DNA of 64,000 nucleotides from Laccaria trichodermophora (taxonomy: Eukaryota; Basidiomycota; Agaricomycetes; Agaricales; Hydnangiaceae). How positions within the stretch are numbered: position 1 is the stretch's first letter; every line of letters begins with the position of its first letter. Location of the stretch: positions 248,001 through 312,000 of the forward strand of contig JACTVC010000009.1 of assembly GCA_018417955.1 (NCBI GenBank), written 5' to 3'. A model generated the notes under the pieces. The model was not told the DNA's origin and did no database searches. It saw only the letters and a list, made by a program, of their open reading frames with translations. The position numbers and the translations under genes were made by a program. This document shows, piece after piece, positions 37,567-47,651 of this stretch.

Positions 37567-39316
37567 CACGAATACAACAGGCCGAGATACATTGTAGTTC
37601 ATCGAGTCAAAGTATCGTATATTTGTCTTCGTAGCAGTTTGTGATGCCTATACTCATCTACAAATTCAACCAGCGAAGTATTCACTCCATAGCCCAGTGT
37701 ATTCACTCCATAGCAAAGTCACCCCTGCACTATCGCATGCGTCTTGGAGTACCGGATGTTGGCCAGAAGTGCTTGAGAATTTCGTAGATCGACGGTATTC
37801 GTGGCAAGTGGAAATCTGGAGCGTCTCAAGAGAGTAATGGCGAACTTTTACCGCTTCGACAAACCCTGCTGCACCACTAATGAGACCGTCTTCCCTTCCA
37901 CCTGACATGATTGGAGAGCGGTGTTGGTTGAAAATTATCGATAGATGCAAATGGCGAAGGGTTGCAGGGAGATGGTCGAAGATATCTTTCTTGATTGTAC
38001 AGAAGTAAGAGAATTTGACAAGAGCCCGACATTCCTTGACGATGGCGATTGGGTATGCAGTTGGCCAAGATTGGTAGCTGGGTGGCTCGATTGCAAGAGA
38101 AACAAGGTTTTTGCCGATGGAATTTGTGCGAAGGATAGTCAGCGTTCCCTCGATGCCAAGTGTCTCAACATTTCTCAATGTCAAGGAACGTAGAGGAACG
38201 GCGTGTCTAACGGTAGTGCCCTTTCTGGCGTTGCCAACCCGACTAAAGAGTTTTTGAATCTCCGTTTGAGGAGGATTCCCGGATACCAGGGCGATATCCT
38301 GGAGCAATGGCATCTTGGTCGGAAGATGAAAGCAGCCATTTCTCGTTTCTGGGGGAGAATACCAAGATTGGATTTCTAGGCGTTGGATAGAACGACCCAA
38401 ACTAACCAACGCATGTGACAGCGTGGGTGTTGAGACTCGTCGAAAGATAAGGTTTTTCGTGGTCGACGACAAGTTCGGCAGGGTCTTTGCAACCCATTCC
38501 CGCTTGATGAATGCATGAGATCTGTCATGGCATTCCAATGTTTGTATGTTGGATGAAGAGCATTTAGACGATAAATTCTCGGCAAGCAATATTCTAGCCT
38601 CCTTCAATGTTTCGGGCTTGAAGATGATAGGGGGATAGGGATGTAAAAGAGCGGTGTCGTCGATAAGGATTAAAGATTTGATGTGCTCGGCTCCATGGTC
38701 GAGAAATTTCAGGCTTTTCCGCAAAGCTTCAATGGGTAGGGTGAAGATGACGGCTTCGCTGTGGATGACTGGTGTGATGGTCTCGTTCCAGAAGCGACTG
38801 ACGAGCCGGAGATCGGCAAATTGAGCAAGTGCGACTTGGTACGACAATTTATTGGATTCGATCTTGCTCCGCTGCTTCGTGCGTTTGAACACGGGGCGGA
38901 TATAGGTGAAAATATCGATGAGGATTTCTGCTGGGATTCGTTCGGCAGGATTCTGCTCAAGTGGATCTAAGCAGAGAGAATCTAGCAAAGTGGTTGGAGG
39001 GTCGGTGGCATGATTCATAGGCGGCGTTTGGTGTCTTGATTCTTGTGGGTTGGGTAGAACGTTACGATAAGAATCTACCTGTAACCTCAGTACACTGTTG
39101 AGTCGAAGTGCCTAGGCTGACTACTGTGATCTGATGTGACTGACGAGGTGATCACAATGTTATTTCTCCACCAATTCTAGTCCAACCAGCGACCATTTCT
39201 CTCCATAGGAAGTACTGGGTATGCAATCTGCTATGGTGATCCGGCATTGATCTGACTTGACAATGGTCAAACCAATCTTATCAGCCACACATTCGCACGA
39301 CCTGGCGGGAAATGTC
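37567..39316. repeat. Segmental duplication, copy 1 (F-box unit)
   Basis: About 1.75 kb closely matching 41250-42895, from the ...GCCGAGATACATTG block downstream of the F-box gene to the CGACCTGGCGGGAAATGTC block upstream of it. The whole gene and its presumed promoter are included. The match ends abruptly on both sides. Confidence 0.85.
37666..39018 (-). CDS. F-box protein, copy 1
   Basis: An intronless 450-residue protein with an N-terminal F-box-like motif at about residues 25-75 (PAERIPAEILIDIFTYI, then LRLVSRFWNETITPV). It would bind Skp1 as the substrate adaptor of an SCF ubiquitin ligase. The rest is a leucine-rich, irregularly repeated domain (IQTLECHDRS, LRSLTLRNVETLGIEGT, RHLHLSIIF, YSLETLQIST) that probably recognises the target. 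Agaricomycetes carry hundreds of such fast-evolving F-box genes. The paralogue at 41328-42638 is nearly identical but 14 residues shorter. Copy 1 ends with an extra repeat of the LLWSEYTGLWSEYFAG type. Substrate unknown. Confidence 0.8.
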   Translation of the reverse strand: MNHATDPPTTLLDSLCLDPLEQNPAERIPAEILIDIFTYIRPVFKRTKQRSKIESNKLSYQVALAQFADLRLVSRFWNETITPVIHSEAVIFTLPIEALRKSLKFLDHGAEHIKSLILIDDTALLHPYPPIIFKPETLKEARILLAENLSSKCSSSNIQTLECHDRSHAFIKREWVAKTLPNLSSTTKNLIFRRVSTPTLSHALVSLGRSIQRLEIQSWYSPPETRNGCFHLPTKMPLLQDIALVSGNPPQTEIQKLFSRVGNARKGTTVRHAVPLRSLTLRNVETLGIEGTLTILRTNSIGKNLVSLAIEPPSYQSWPTAYPIAIVKECRALVKFSYFCTIKKDIFDHLPATLRHLHLSIIFNQHRSPIMSGGREDGLISGAAGFVEAVKVRHYSLETLQISTCHEYRRSTKFSSTSGQHPVLQDACDSAGVTLLWSEYTGLWSEYFAG

Positions 39317-40215
39317 GATTTCTTGGATTTATCTGACTCGGATGCCCTTGTTCTTGGCTTCCACTCCGGCGTTGTCTTTTCGTCGACACAATTTAGATGC
39401 AGCCAGCAGCTAGGTCAAGCTCTACGTTCTTCTGGTGCCTATCTGTGCCCTGTCTGTGCCTATTGATCCATTGAACGCCTGACTTTCTTATATCGCTAAG
39501 TTGCTGAAGACCGAATCCAGGTTCTCGTTAGCTATCCTTAGCTGAAACATATGCGTAAAGTTAACCAACGGCAGGTGTAGGATTATGTATACGTGGTTAG
39601 TGTCTAAAATTTACAACTGGAACGAAGTGAGGCTAACTGGGATGACTTTGAAGTCGTACGCTCGCAAGGTTGGTCACTCGCCTAATATACTCGAACCAAG
39701 TATATTCGTTAGAGTCAATACGGATGCCCGTGTCCCTCGCATTCTGGAAAGGATCCGGAGGCTCCACAAGGCCGGCAAACAGGCCGCCAGGGGAGTTCGC
39801 CATCCCCTGGTGCGCTTCTGTCATCATGCACCGTTCGAACTTCACTTGTCGTACCTCACCGGGTGCGAGCATTGGAATCGAGCGGATCCGTTCAAATTGT
39901 GCTTGCCCTACATTAGCTGCGAGCAGTGTAGCGCGGCTGAGGATTTGAAGCTGTATCTGGCACGTTAGGTAAACCATACACGGGAACCGAAGCGCGATAT
40001 TCTTCTAGGGACGTATGCGACATACTAGGAACAAAGCAGCGTCTAGCAGCATTTCATTTATTGGTTTGTACCTCATTTCTTCTCTGGTCTGACGGAATGA
40101 AATTCTTCAAGGATGTGCATGCAATAAAGCACAATAAGCTGATAGATGGATCTATATTTAACGGGTTGAGTACCTACAAACGTCTTTTCTATCCGCCAGA
40201 AGAGTTCTGTGCGAC
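39317..40215. other. Region between the F-box duplicates, left part
   Basis: Unique sequence between the two duplicate units. Open frames exist on both strands over 39585-39977 but neither resembles a known family or has a convincing start or splice context. Some of it may be upstream coding sequence of the nuclease-like relic that follows. Confidence 0.35.
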
Positions 40216-40832
40216 ATGCCACTTCTTCCTCTCGCAGTTCCGTTGGACTATGCAGGCTGGGCGCAAGCAAATGTAAATGAAGAGGGTTTTGTGAATGGCA
40301 TCTGGAACTCGTAAGTGCCATGATAGCCGCCTTCTTTCCTGAAAATGCTGACAACACTTGTTTCTTGTTCAGCATCCTAAATACTCATTTTCGGGTGCAA
40401 ATTGAAACTCTTGCCTATTCCATCAATCCTGAGGTCCGCCCGAACCATGGATACCCCGATCTGCTTGTCACCCACAACAATCACGCTTTTCCGCCAACTG
40501 TGTTGTGGCAGATCATCTTCGAGGGAAAAGCTGGGAATGGCGATAACTACCAGAAGACGATCGAGCAGCTTGAAGGCTATGCGAAACAAGTTCAGGGACA
40601 GGCATAATGGTGTTACCTTATTGCGGCGAGAGGCAGAACTTGCATGTTCTGGAGACATCAGAAGAACACCCTGTGGCATGTTCAGCCTATGCGAATTAAT
40701 GTAGGCAATGTAGTGATCAACACTCTAGCACCGCAGATCGTCCTTCCACTCTCCCAGGAGTACGATGTCGTGAATGATCAAGCCGCGATCATTATTCTGT
40801 TGAACTATATCACGGTCAACCCACAGCAATAG
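40216..40832 (+). pseudogene. PD-(D/E)XK nuclease-like gene, interrupted by a stop
   Basis: Two exons can be joined: 40216-40310 (MPLLPLAVPLDYAGWAQANV) and from 40373, spliced at a GTAAGT donor. They give WNSILNTHFRVQIETLAYSI, GYPDLLVTHN and LWQIIFEGKAG. The spacing of PD and E-x-K is that of the restriction-endonuclease-like PD-(D/E)XK fold. The next helix (YQKTIEQLEGYAKQVQ) fits the fold as well. A TAA at 40605-40607 then stops the frame, yet the same frame continues with coherent sequence (YLIAARGRTCMFWRHQ, QPMRINVGNVVIN) to TAG at 40830-40832. This points to a single nonsense mutation in a once-longer gene. The gene lies between two F-box duplicates and about 5 kb from a Crinkler gene that also carries a nuclease-like domain. 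Family assignment is by motif only. Confidence 0.5.
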
Positions 40833-41249
40833 CTGAGCCAGTCACCGGAAGTACATATGCCTATCATTGCAGATCATTGCAACATAGCTACTAGTGGCTG
40901 TATGTACATCGTCTGACCATCCGATTCAATGTAACGTCAATTTGACACCGTCATTCTAACATGGGACCCCGGCGTACGAGTACTTCTTGACGCAGGGCTG
41001 GTTTGACGTACTTATGTGCCTGCTGAGGCCTGTGGGACGGGCAAGCACATCATATGCGACCATAGGTTCCAAGGCCCATTGGCAGACCATGTAGGCCATT
41101 GAATCTCGCGGGCGACTCCGACAGAAATGGGGGTTGAAGGGCAACGAAAAGAGCTGAAAGCCTAGAACGTCAACAATCAACGGACCACTGGACTGTCGAC
41201 CTTTCAGCAGCCTTGACCTGATGCCTGTGCAGCCGCCAGCTCCCCAACG
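40833..41249. other. Region between the F-box duplicates, right part
   Basis: No supportable gene. Short unique stretch between the nuclease-like relic and the second duplicate unit. Confidence 0.4.
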
Positions 41250-42895
41250 ACACGAGTACAATAAGCCGAGATACATTGAAGATCATCGAGTCAAAAGTAT
41301 CATACTTCGGCAGGATCTACCAAGGATCTACTCCTCGTATTCGGTCCATAGCAAAGTCACCCCTGCACTATCGCACGCTTCTTGGAGTAGCCGATGTTGA
41401 CCAGAATTGCTCGAAATTCTCGTAGATCGACGGTATTCATAACAAGTGGAAATCTGGAGCTTCTCAAGAGAGTAATGGCGAACTCTTACTGCCTCGGCAT
41501 ACCCTGCGGTGCCAGCAATGAGACCGTCTTCCTTTTCCCTGATCCATTGGTTGTAAATTATTGCTAGATGCAGATGGCGAAGGGTTGGAGGGAGATGGTC
41601 GAAAAGGTCTTTCTTGATTACATAAAAGTAAGAGAATTTGACAAGAGACGGACATTCCTTGACGATGGCGATTGGGTATGCGGTTGGCCAAAACTGGTAG
41701 CTGGGTGGCTCAATTACAAGAGAAACAAGGTTTTTGCCGATGAAATTTGTGCGAAGGACAGTCAACGTTCCCTCAACGCCAATTGTCTCAACATTTCTCA
41801 ATGTCAAGGAACGTAGAGGAATGTGTCGAACGGTTGTGCCCGTCCTGGTGTTGCCAACCCGACTAAAGAGCTTTTGGATCTCCGTTTGAGGAGGATTTCC
41901 GGATACCAGGGCGATATCCTGGAGCAATGGCATTTCAGCCGGTAGATGAAAGCAGCCGTTTCTCGATTCTGGGGGAGAATACCAAGATTGGACCTCTAAG
42001 CGTTGAATAGAACGACCCAGGCTAACCAACGCATGTGATAGCGTGGGTGTGGAGACTCGTCGAAAGATAAGGTTCTTCGTGGTCGACGTCAAATTTGGCA
42101 AGGTCTTCGGAACCCATTCCCGCTTGATGAATGCATGAGATCTGTCATGGCATTCCAATGTTTGTATGTTGGATGAAGAGCATTTAGACGATAAACTCTC
42201 GGCAAGCAATTTTCTAGCCTCCTTTAATATTTCGAGCTTTAAGATGATAGGGGGATAGGGATGCAAAAGAGTGGTGTCGTCGATAAGGATTAAAGATTTG
42301 ATATGCTCGGCTCCATGGTCGAGAAATTTCAGGCTTTTCTGCAAAGCTTCAATGGGTAGGGTGAAGATGACGGCTTCGCTTTGAATGACTGGTGTGATGG
42401 TCTCGTTCCAGAAGCGACTGACGAGCCGGAGATCAGCAAATTGAGCAAGTGCGACCTGGTACGATGATTTATCGGATTCGATCTTGCTCCGCTGCTTCGT
42501 GCGTTTGAACACAGGGCGGATATAGGTGAAAATATCGATGAGGATTTCTGCTGGGATTCGTTCGGCAGGATTCTGCTCAAGTGGATGTAAACAGAGAGAA
42601 TCTAGCAGAGTGGTTGGAGGGTCGGTGGCATGATTCATAGGCGGCGTTTGGTGTCTTGATTCTTGTGGGTTGGGTGTAACGTTACGATAAGAATTTATCT
42701 CTGTACGTTTTTGAGTCGAAGTGCTCAGGCTTGACTAAGGTGATCACAATAATGTTATTTCACCACCAATTCTAGTCCAACCAGCGACCATTTCTCTCCA
42801 CAGGAAGTAATAGGTATGCAATCTGCTATAGTGATCCGGCATTGGTCAGGCCAATCTTATCGGCCACACATTCGCACGACCTGACGGGAAATGTC
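41250..42895. repeat. Segmental duplication, copy 2 (F-box unit)
   Basis: Second copy of the unit at 37567-39316, in the same orientation. Small indels distinguish them, mainly in the presumed promoter and at the 3' end. Direct orientation would allow loss of the 2 kb between the copies by unequal recombination. Confidence 0.85.
41328..42638 (-). CDS. F-box protein, copy 2
   Basis: A 436-residue intronless paralogue of the F-box protein at 37666-39018, in direct orientation. The F-box part is the same (PAERIPAEILIDIFTYI). Differences are scattered single substitutions plus a changed C terminus: this copy ends DSAGVTLLWTEYEE where copy 1 runs on. A small deletion near VRHIPLRSLTLRN removes an Ala-Val pair present in copy 1, and another sits near IIYNQWIREKEDGL. 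Both frames remain fully open, which suggests that both copies are under selection or are very recent. Confidence 0.8.
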   Translation of the reverse strand: MNHATDPPTTLLDSLCLHPLEQNPAERIPAEILIDIFTYIRPVFKRTKQRSKIESDKSSYQVALAQFADLRLVSRFWNETITPVIQSEAVIFTLPIEALQKSLKFLDHGAEHIKSLILIDDTTLLHPYPPIILKLEILKEARKLLAESLSSKCSSSNIQTLECHDRSHAFIKREWVPKTLPNLTSTTKNLIFRRVSTPTLSHALVSLGRSIQRLEVQSWYSPPESRNGCFHLPAEMPLLQDIALVSGNPPQTEIQKLFSRVGNTRTGTTVRHIPLRSLTLRNVETIGVEGTLTVLRTNFIGKNLVSLVIEPPSYQFWPTAYPIAIVKECPSLVKFSYFYVIKKDLFDHLPPTLRHLHLAIIYNQWIREKEDGLIAGTAGYAEAVRVRHYSLEKLQISTCYEYRRSTRISSNSGQHRLLQEACDSAGVTLLWTEYEE

Positions 42896-42993
42896 AAGTT
42901 ACTAGTAACTCGGATACACCGTCAAATTGTAATCTCAGTCTCAGACTGTCTGTATCCATCCCTGGAATTGAGGATCCTGCCATTGCCCACGTC

Positions 42994-43491
42994 ATGGGTT
43001 CTGAATTAGGCACGTCCTCTGTATTGCGCAGCATCGCTGAGAAGCTTGAAAGCTTCGCAGCCCGTTTCCGCTTACAAGGCACACTGGAGCAGGCAAAGCG
43101 GGTTGAAGCATGGATTGATCATGAACTGTCGCTTGAAACCCCTACAACGCTTTCTTCAAGTTTGCTTCCAAAGAAGCAGAAGCTCTCACCACGTCTGAAC
43201 AGCTGGCCAGAAACTCAAGCAGCAATGATGCCGGCTAAAAAGACATGCCCCAAACGAGCAGGCAATCAAGCATACGGCGCTGGAGAGTCAAGTGGCAAGA
43301 AAGCGAAGCTACTTCCGAAGCCGGTGGCAACAGAAAGCTTTCAACCTGTTAACCATCCAAACCCTGCTTTGCCGGAGACCCTAGTTCTCCCAACTAAGGA
43401 CCAACACGCTGGGCCCCCCGTCGCATTTCACAGTAATTCTCACCTGCCTCCAAATTCAAACTACTACCATCTGAACACCCATTTGTACTAA
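42994..43491 (+). CDS. Hypothetical Ser/Pro/Lys-rich protein
   Basis: A 165-codon open frame with an ATG start, immediately beyond the F-box duplication. The first 50 residues look helical (GTSSVLRSIAEKLESFAARF, LEQAKRVEAWIDHELSL). The rest is low-complexity, with basic patches (LLPKKQKL, SGKKAKLLPK) that could be nuclear localisation signals, and a His/Asn/Pro end. I do not recognise a family. It could be a lineage-specific gene or a chance frame. Confidence 0.4.
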   Translation: MGSELGTSSVLRSIAEKLESFAARFRLQGTLEQAKRVEAWIDHELSLETPTTLSSSLLPKKQKLSPRLNSWPETQAAMMPAKKTCPKRAGNQAYGAGESSGKKAKLLPKPVATESFQPVNHPNPALPETLVLPTKDQHAGPPVAFHSNSHLPPNSNYYHLNTHLY

Positions 43492-43832
43492 TCCATTTTG
43501 TTCATCTGTATCTAATTTCGCTTTGTACGACCCCGAATCACAGCGGATACCCGATAGCACACCTAATATGTACACTTGATATCATTGCTGTAGCCTCCAG
43601 AGCGGAAAATGTATCCTTATTTATTCAAACTTCCGTTGATGCACATCAAATGTGCATTGATGAGAGAAAATGATATACAAGTTCAACACTCAACTGGAAC
43701 AGGGCAGTACGTAGCGAGAACCTCATCACGTAGCGAGAACTGAACATGACCAGAATTCTACCAACGGCGCGTCCCGCCCTTTACGAAGGTGCTAATAAAC
43801 AAAGGCGCATTCGGGAGTCAGAAAAAGATTAT
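43492..43832. other. Intergenic, no gene seen
   Basis: Spacer before the next transposon. It contains a short palindrome around GATGCACATCAAATGTGCATTGATG (imperfect arms) at about 43637-43662 and a direct repeat ACGTAGCGAGAAC (43708-43742). Nothing else is seen. Confidence 0.4.
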
Positions 43833-43840
43833 CCGAGACT

Positions 43841-44713
43841 CAAGGGGGTTCAAGAATTTCAAAAAAGTAGCTGGGGTCGAATTTTTTTGTAAGGCCCTGT
43901 GTGCTTGACCTACCTACCTACGTAATCAGGCACATGCCTATATATGGCAATATGACATCATCATCATGATCCCTCTGATCCTCTAAGGCTTTGCATACCC
44001 AATTTCATGGGGCTATCTCCAGTGCAACACATTGTAGGTGGTACTAAAAAACAAGTGGGTGTAGTGATTAACTTGTGCAAGACTGATACTGTACTATTTT
44101 GACCAAGTGTTCATGTCACACATCACATCGACAAAAAAACTATTTTTTTTTATTTGTCTTAAATCAAAAGAAAATTTTTCGGCCATCTCGGCATGAAAAA
44201 TTTCCCAAAATCGTGAACACTTAGTCAAAATAGTACAGTACTCACCCATTGAGTCTCACATCCAACCCTTTTACATTTAACCAAGCCATTGCATTCTGAG
44301 TTCAATACCACACCACACAGGCATCCATTTAGAGCATCTGATGTGTTGAAAGCATCAAGATGATTCAAGTTTTGAAATCAGGTCACACAGCATACCCATT
44401 GTTGTCAAGAACTGGTCTCTAACTGTTTTGTCAGTAAATTGTGATTGATTAAAACATTAGATAAAAATTTGATGAAGATTAGACCGTGAAAAACAATTTT
44501 GAAGTCAGAAATTGGGTCGGATATAATGAAATATAATATCCAGTCAAGATAATGTACTATACAATGATATTTTACATGCAGGAATACTGTAAATCACCTT
44601 GGAAAACCAATTTAGGACTATCTCATAGAGGGTTCCAAAAATCTTTTTTTCGGCCTATGGCCAACCTACCTACCCAACCCCTGGTCCAGCATTCAGATCC
44701 CTGAACCCCCTTG
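43841..44713. mobile_element. hAT-like element, family A copy 3 (with nested insertion)
   Basis: An 873-bp element. Its ends are CAAGGGGGTTCAAGAATT on the left and CAAGGGGGTTCAGGGATC on the right (complementary strand). The target duplication CCGAGACT is perfect 8 bp (43833-43840 and 44714-44721). The inner blocks near each end (T-run, then ACCTACCTACC) match family A copies 1 and 2. It is longer than those copies, partly because a second transposon sits inside at 44089-44238. No transposase is encoded. Confidence 0.85.
44089..44238. mobile_element. Tc1/mariner-like MITE nested in the hAT-like element
   Basis: A 150-bp element with inverted ends of about 25 bp, CTGTACTATTTTGACCAAGT on the left and CTGTACTATTTTGACTAAGT on the right. 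It is flanked by TA on both sides (44087-44088, 44239-44240), the target duplication used by Tc1/mariner transposases. The centre is AT-rich and non-coding. Nesting shows it arrived after the surrounding element. Confidence 0.75.
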
Positions 44714-45072
44714 CCGAGACTCCCGAACCTTCCTTTTATATTTAAAGTTTAAGGCAGAAAGTGAATAATTACGGTGCACAGCCCTAAACAAAGCTAGCAC
44801 AAACAACGTTGAACTTCTCCAACGAGTTGCGACCACTTCTAGATAACCTCGTTCTCTCGCGGCACGCCATATGAACTTGAAGGTACCAAGATCAGTACCT
44901 TCGGCAGGAGCTTTGGTCGGTCCGGAAAACGCGGTACAGAATCGGTGGGGATAACACCGCCTCCAGGGCCACTATCCACGACTCCTGACCAGGACCCAAC
45001 ACACCATCCTCCCACTCCACACCAAGCGGAGCACCTCTTCCCTTGCCCACATCTCATCCGGTGGAGGAGACT

Positions 45073-47651
45073 ATGGACCTCGGCGATGACGATCTTCTGC
45101 TACAGTGCGTCATCGAAGGCGAATCCGAGGCGTTTCTAGTGAACGTCAAAGATTCATTGTGGCACAAACCGAGATTCAAAGTTGCCCATTTAAAGAAGAA
45201 AATACATGAGGAGCAACATCTGGGTTCATTTGCCGACGCCCTAGTGCTCTGGAAGGTGGGTGACATCGAAGATTCGGGACGTCAGACAATATGGCTTACT
45301 TCCCTGTCCTTTAAGCCCAAAGATCCCGTCGATGTGAACCTGGCCGACCTTGCGTCTATCCGCTGCGATGAACAACTGGCTGAGAAATTACCCCCTGCTC
45401 GTCCCGTCGACTATATTTTTCCAAAACAACCTTCCCTGGATCATTTACACATTATTGTACGGAAACCAGATGCTGGTGAGTGACGGTCCCTTGCTATAGC
45501 CGGATATCGCTGATAGGGTCCTGTGTCAAATTTCCCTTTCAATTTCCCTCGTCGTTGTGCACTTCATGTACTCGGCTCACCGCAAAACAAAACTTGCGTC
45601 GCTCGCCGCTTTCCGGATGTTCTTGTCGCGCACGTTGTCCCGTTCTGTGTTTTATTCTTCTCTTTCCATACCCCTGCGGGGATTGTTTATCTTTTCCTCT
45701 CTTCTCTACATCGCCCCTTTGGCCGCCCGTCTTTCCTACTCGCAATACATCATCATCTTCTCCATTCTCCCTGTTGCTCGCCATCACACGTTCATCTCTG
45801 CGTCTCGGCTTACATCGATCACCCCTTGGAACCATCTCTTCCTTCGCGCATTCCCTCATTGTCTCGCCATCTTTCTATGATCCGTCCACCTACCACTGAT
45901 CCCTTCTCCACATTTGCAAATTTGCAATGTTCCTCCCTGATCGTCCGATGCCATGCTTTCTTCGTTCATCTTTCCTCCTTCCCACCTCCCTCCTCACATA
46001 TGTCAAATGGGTCTCGTTGCCGGTCTGGGTTGATTGCTCACTACGCCAAATTACAATGTCCTCTCATTTCCATGTCTCGCCATCGCTCTCCCTGGTTTTA
46101 CGCTTCTCATTCCGACTTTCAAACCAATCAGAATCAGACCGTCAGAAGCGAAAGGCAGGCGCCGTGCTTGAACTTAATGATTTCGAGCAAGCGAAGAGGG
46201 CGAAACTGATCGCCATGGCCCCTTCTGACGCGTCAAAAACCCTCTTTTATGAGGATCTGCAGAGAAATGCCTCTCAAAGGATCCTCGACGACCGTCCATT
46301 GGCAGATTCAAACGTACCGCCTGCACCACTGCTCTATTCCGGCTTCGGCCACTTCCTTGATATATACAACGGACGCGAGGATGTTCCTTCTCTGTCGAAG
46401 ATAGATTTCCCTGCTCTTGAGGCTGCCGTTGATGACTTTGCTGACAAGATGGCCGAGTTCTTTGTAAGCGAAGACGTTCAACGAGACGAAGGGCTTCCCC
46501 TGCTGAATGCGATTTTCTCATGCCGCAAAGAGAACGCGCCTGTATTCATGCCACTTCGTGCGGAGTCATTCCGCAGCTTTAGGACGGACGGACATAACAT
46601 TGCGGCTCACCGATCCGCTGGAACGATTACCGAATTCAAGAATAAAATTACCGGAATCACTTCAATTCCGCATATTGAAGCCACTGCCTACTTCGCCCAG
46701 CTCAATATTGCATCCGCGCACGGACCCCAATTCATTGGTCGATGGAGGGTGCCTTGCCTCGGCATCACTGTCATTGGTGAGTACAGAACTCCAACGGTCG
46801 CCTAACATTATTGCTGAGAACCATGTCTTCCAGGCGACCAAGTGACTTTCTATGCAATCATTCTTCTGGGCCACCAATATCGGCTCATCAGTCTCACCCC
46901 CACCCTGTCATGTCTTCGTTCGGCGTCGGACTTGACTGACCGCACCAGCCTCTACCGCGCATTTGCCGCTGCTTCTGTTCTCGATATGCGGATCTTCGAA
47001 GACGTCCGACTCACTCTTGCAAATCTGCCCCCTCTGATTCCTTCAATGAACTGGCGACTTCCTGCGGTTTCCAGTCTCCGCAAATATTCGGATACAGATG
47101 ACCCAGAACACAGCTACCTTGACTTTCAAATCCATGACGACAACATTTACGCAGATCCTTCTAGACTTCTTTTCTTGGCGTCAACTTCCACCACCACAGT
47201 CGTTGTAATCAAGTTCACCCGCCGATATTGTGCTGAGCTGCATGCACTGTGTGTGAAGCTTGGTCGCGCACCTCAGCTTCTCGCGTTTGAACGTCTCCCT
47301 GGGGGTTGGTTTGGTGTCGCCATGGATTATATTTCAACAGCTGAGCCGCTGCGGAGCATTCCGAAGGACCATGTCAAGCGCCCACGCTGGTACAAGGAGT
47401 TGAAGGAAGTCCTAAACAAGTTTCATGGGGAAGATCTGGTTCATGGAGACCTGAGAGATACGAACATAATTGTCGAGGATGGTGAACGGGTCCTACTTGT
47501 TGACTTCGACTGGGGAGGTCGAGATGGGGAGACTGCCTATCCGAAGTGGAACCTCCACCCAGAATTAAAAGACGGAAGAACTTACAATGACCTTAAGATC
47601 CGGAAGGAAGATGATGAAAGAATTCTGGCATATGCATTTTCAAACTTGTGA
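45073..47651 (+). CDS. Crinkler-type protein: CRN N-domain, nuclease-like domain, protein-kinase domain
   Basis: A three-exon model (45073-45475, 46132-46776, 46834-47651) gives about 621 residues with matching splice phases. Exon 1 is a ubiquitin-like Crinkler header (LLLQCVIEGESEAFLVNV, VAHLKKKIHEEQHL, DALVLWKVGDIED). Exon 2 holds a restriction-endonuclease-like segment with an E-x-K core (GTITEFKNKITGITSIPHIE). Exon 3 encodes a kinase domain: VVVIKF with the ATP-binding lysine, MDYIS hinge, HGDLRDTNII catalytic loop and DFDWGG in place of DFG, as in fungal FunK1-like kinases. All key residues look intact. This header-nuclease-kinase order is known for basidiomycete Crinkler (CR) proteins, proposed as effectors or conflict proteins. 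Intron 1 is 656 bp, C/T-rich and ten times longer than others in the window. The start at 45073 is the first ATG directly before the header. Confidence 0.75.

Noticed and set aside
37945..38193. An 82-codon + strand frame antisense to F-box copy 1, with a near-identical one at 41568-41816
   Set aside because: Its conservation is explained by the duplication of the F-box gene on the other strand; composition and start give no independent support.
45523..46209. Long open frames in three phases over the C/T-rich stretch
   Set aside because: They are open because stop codons are rare in pyrimidine-rich DNA; splice phases instead support a single long intron of the Crinkler gene.
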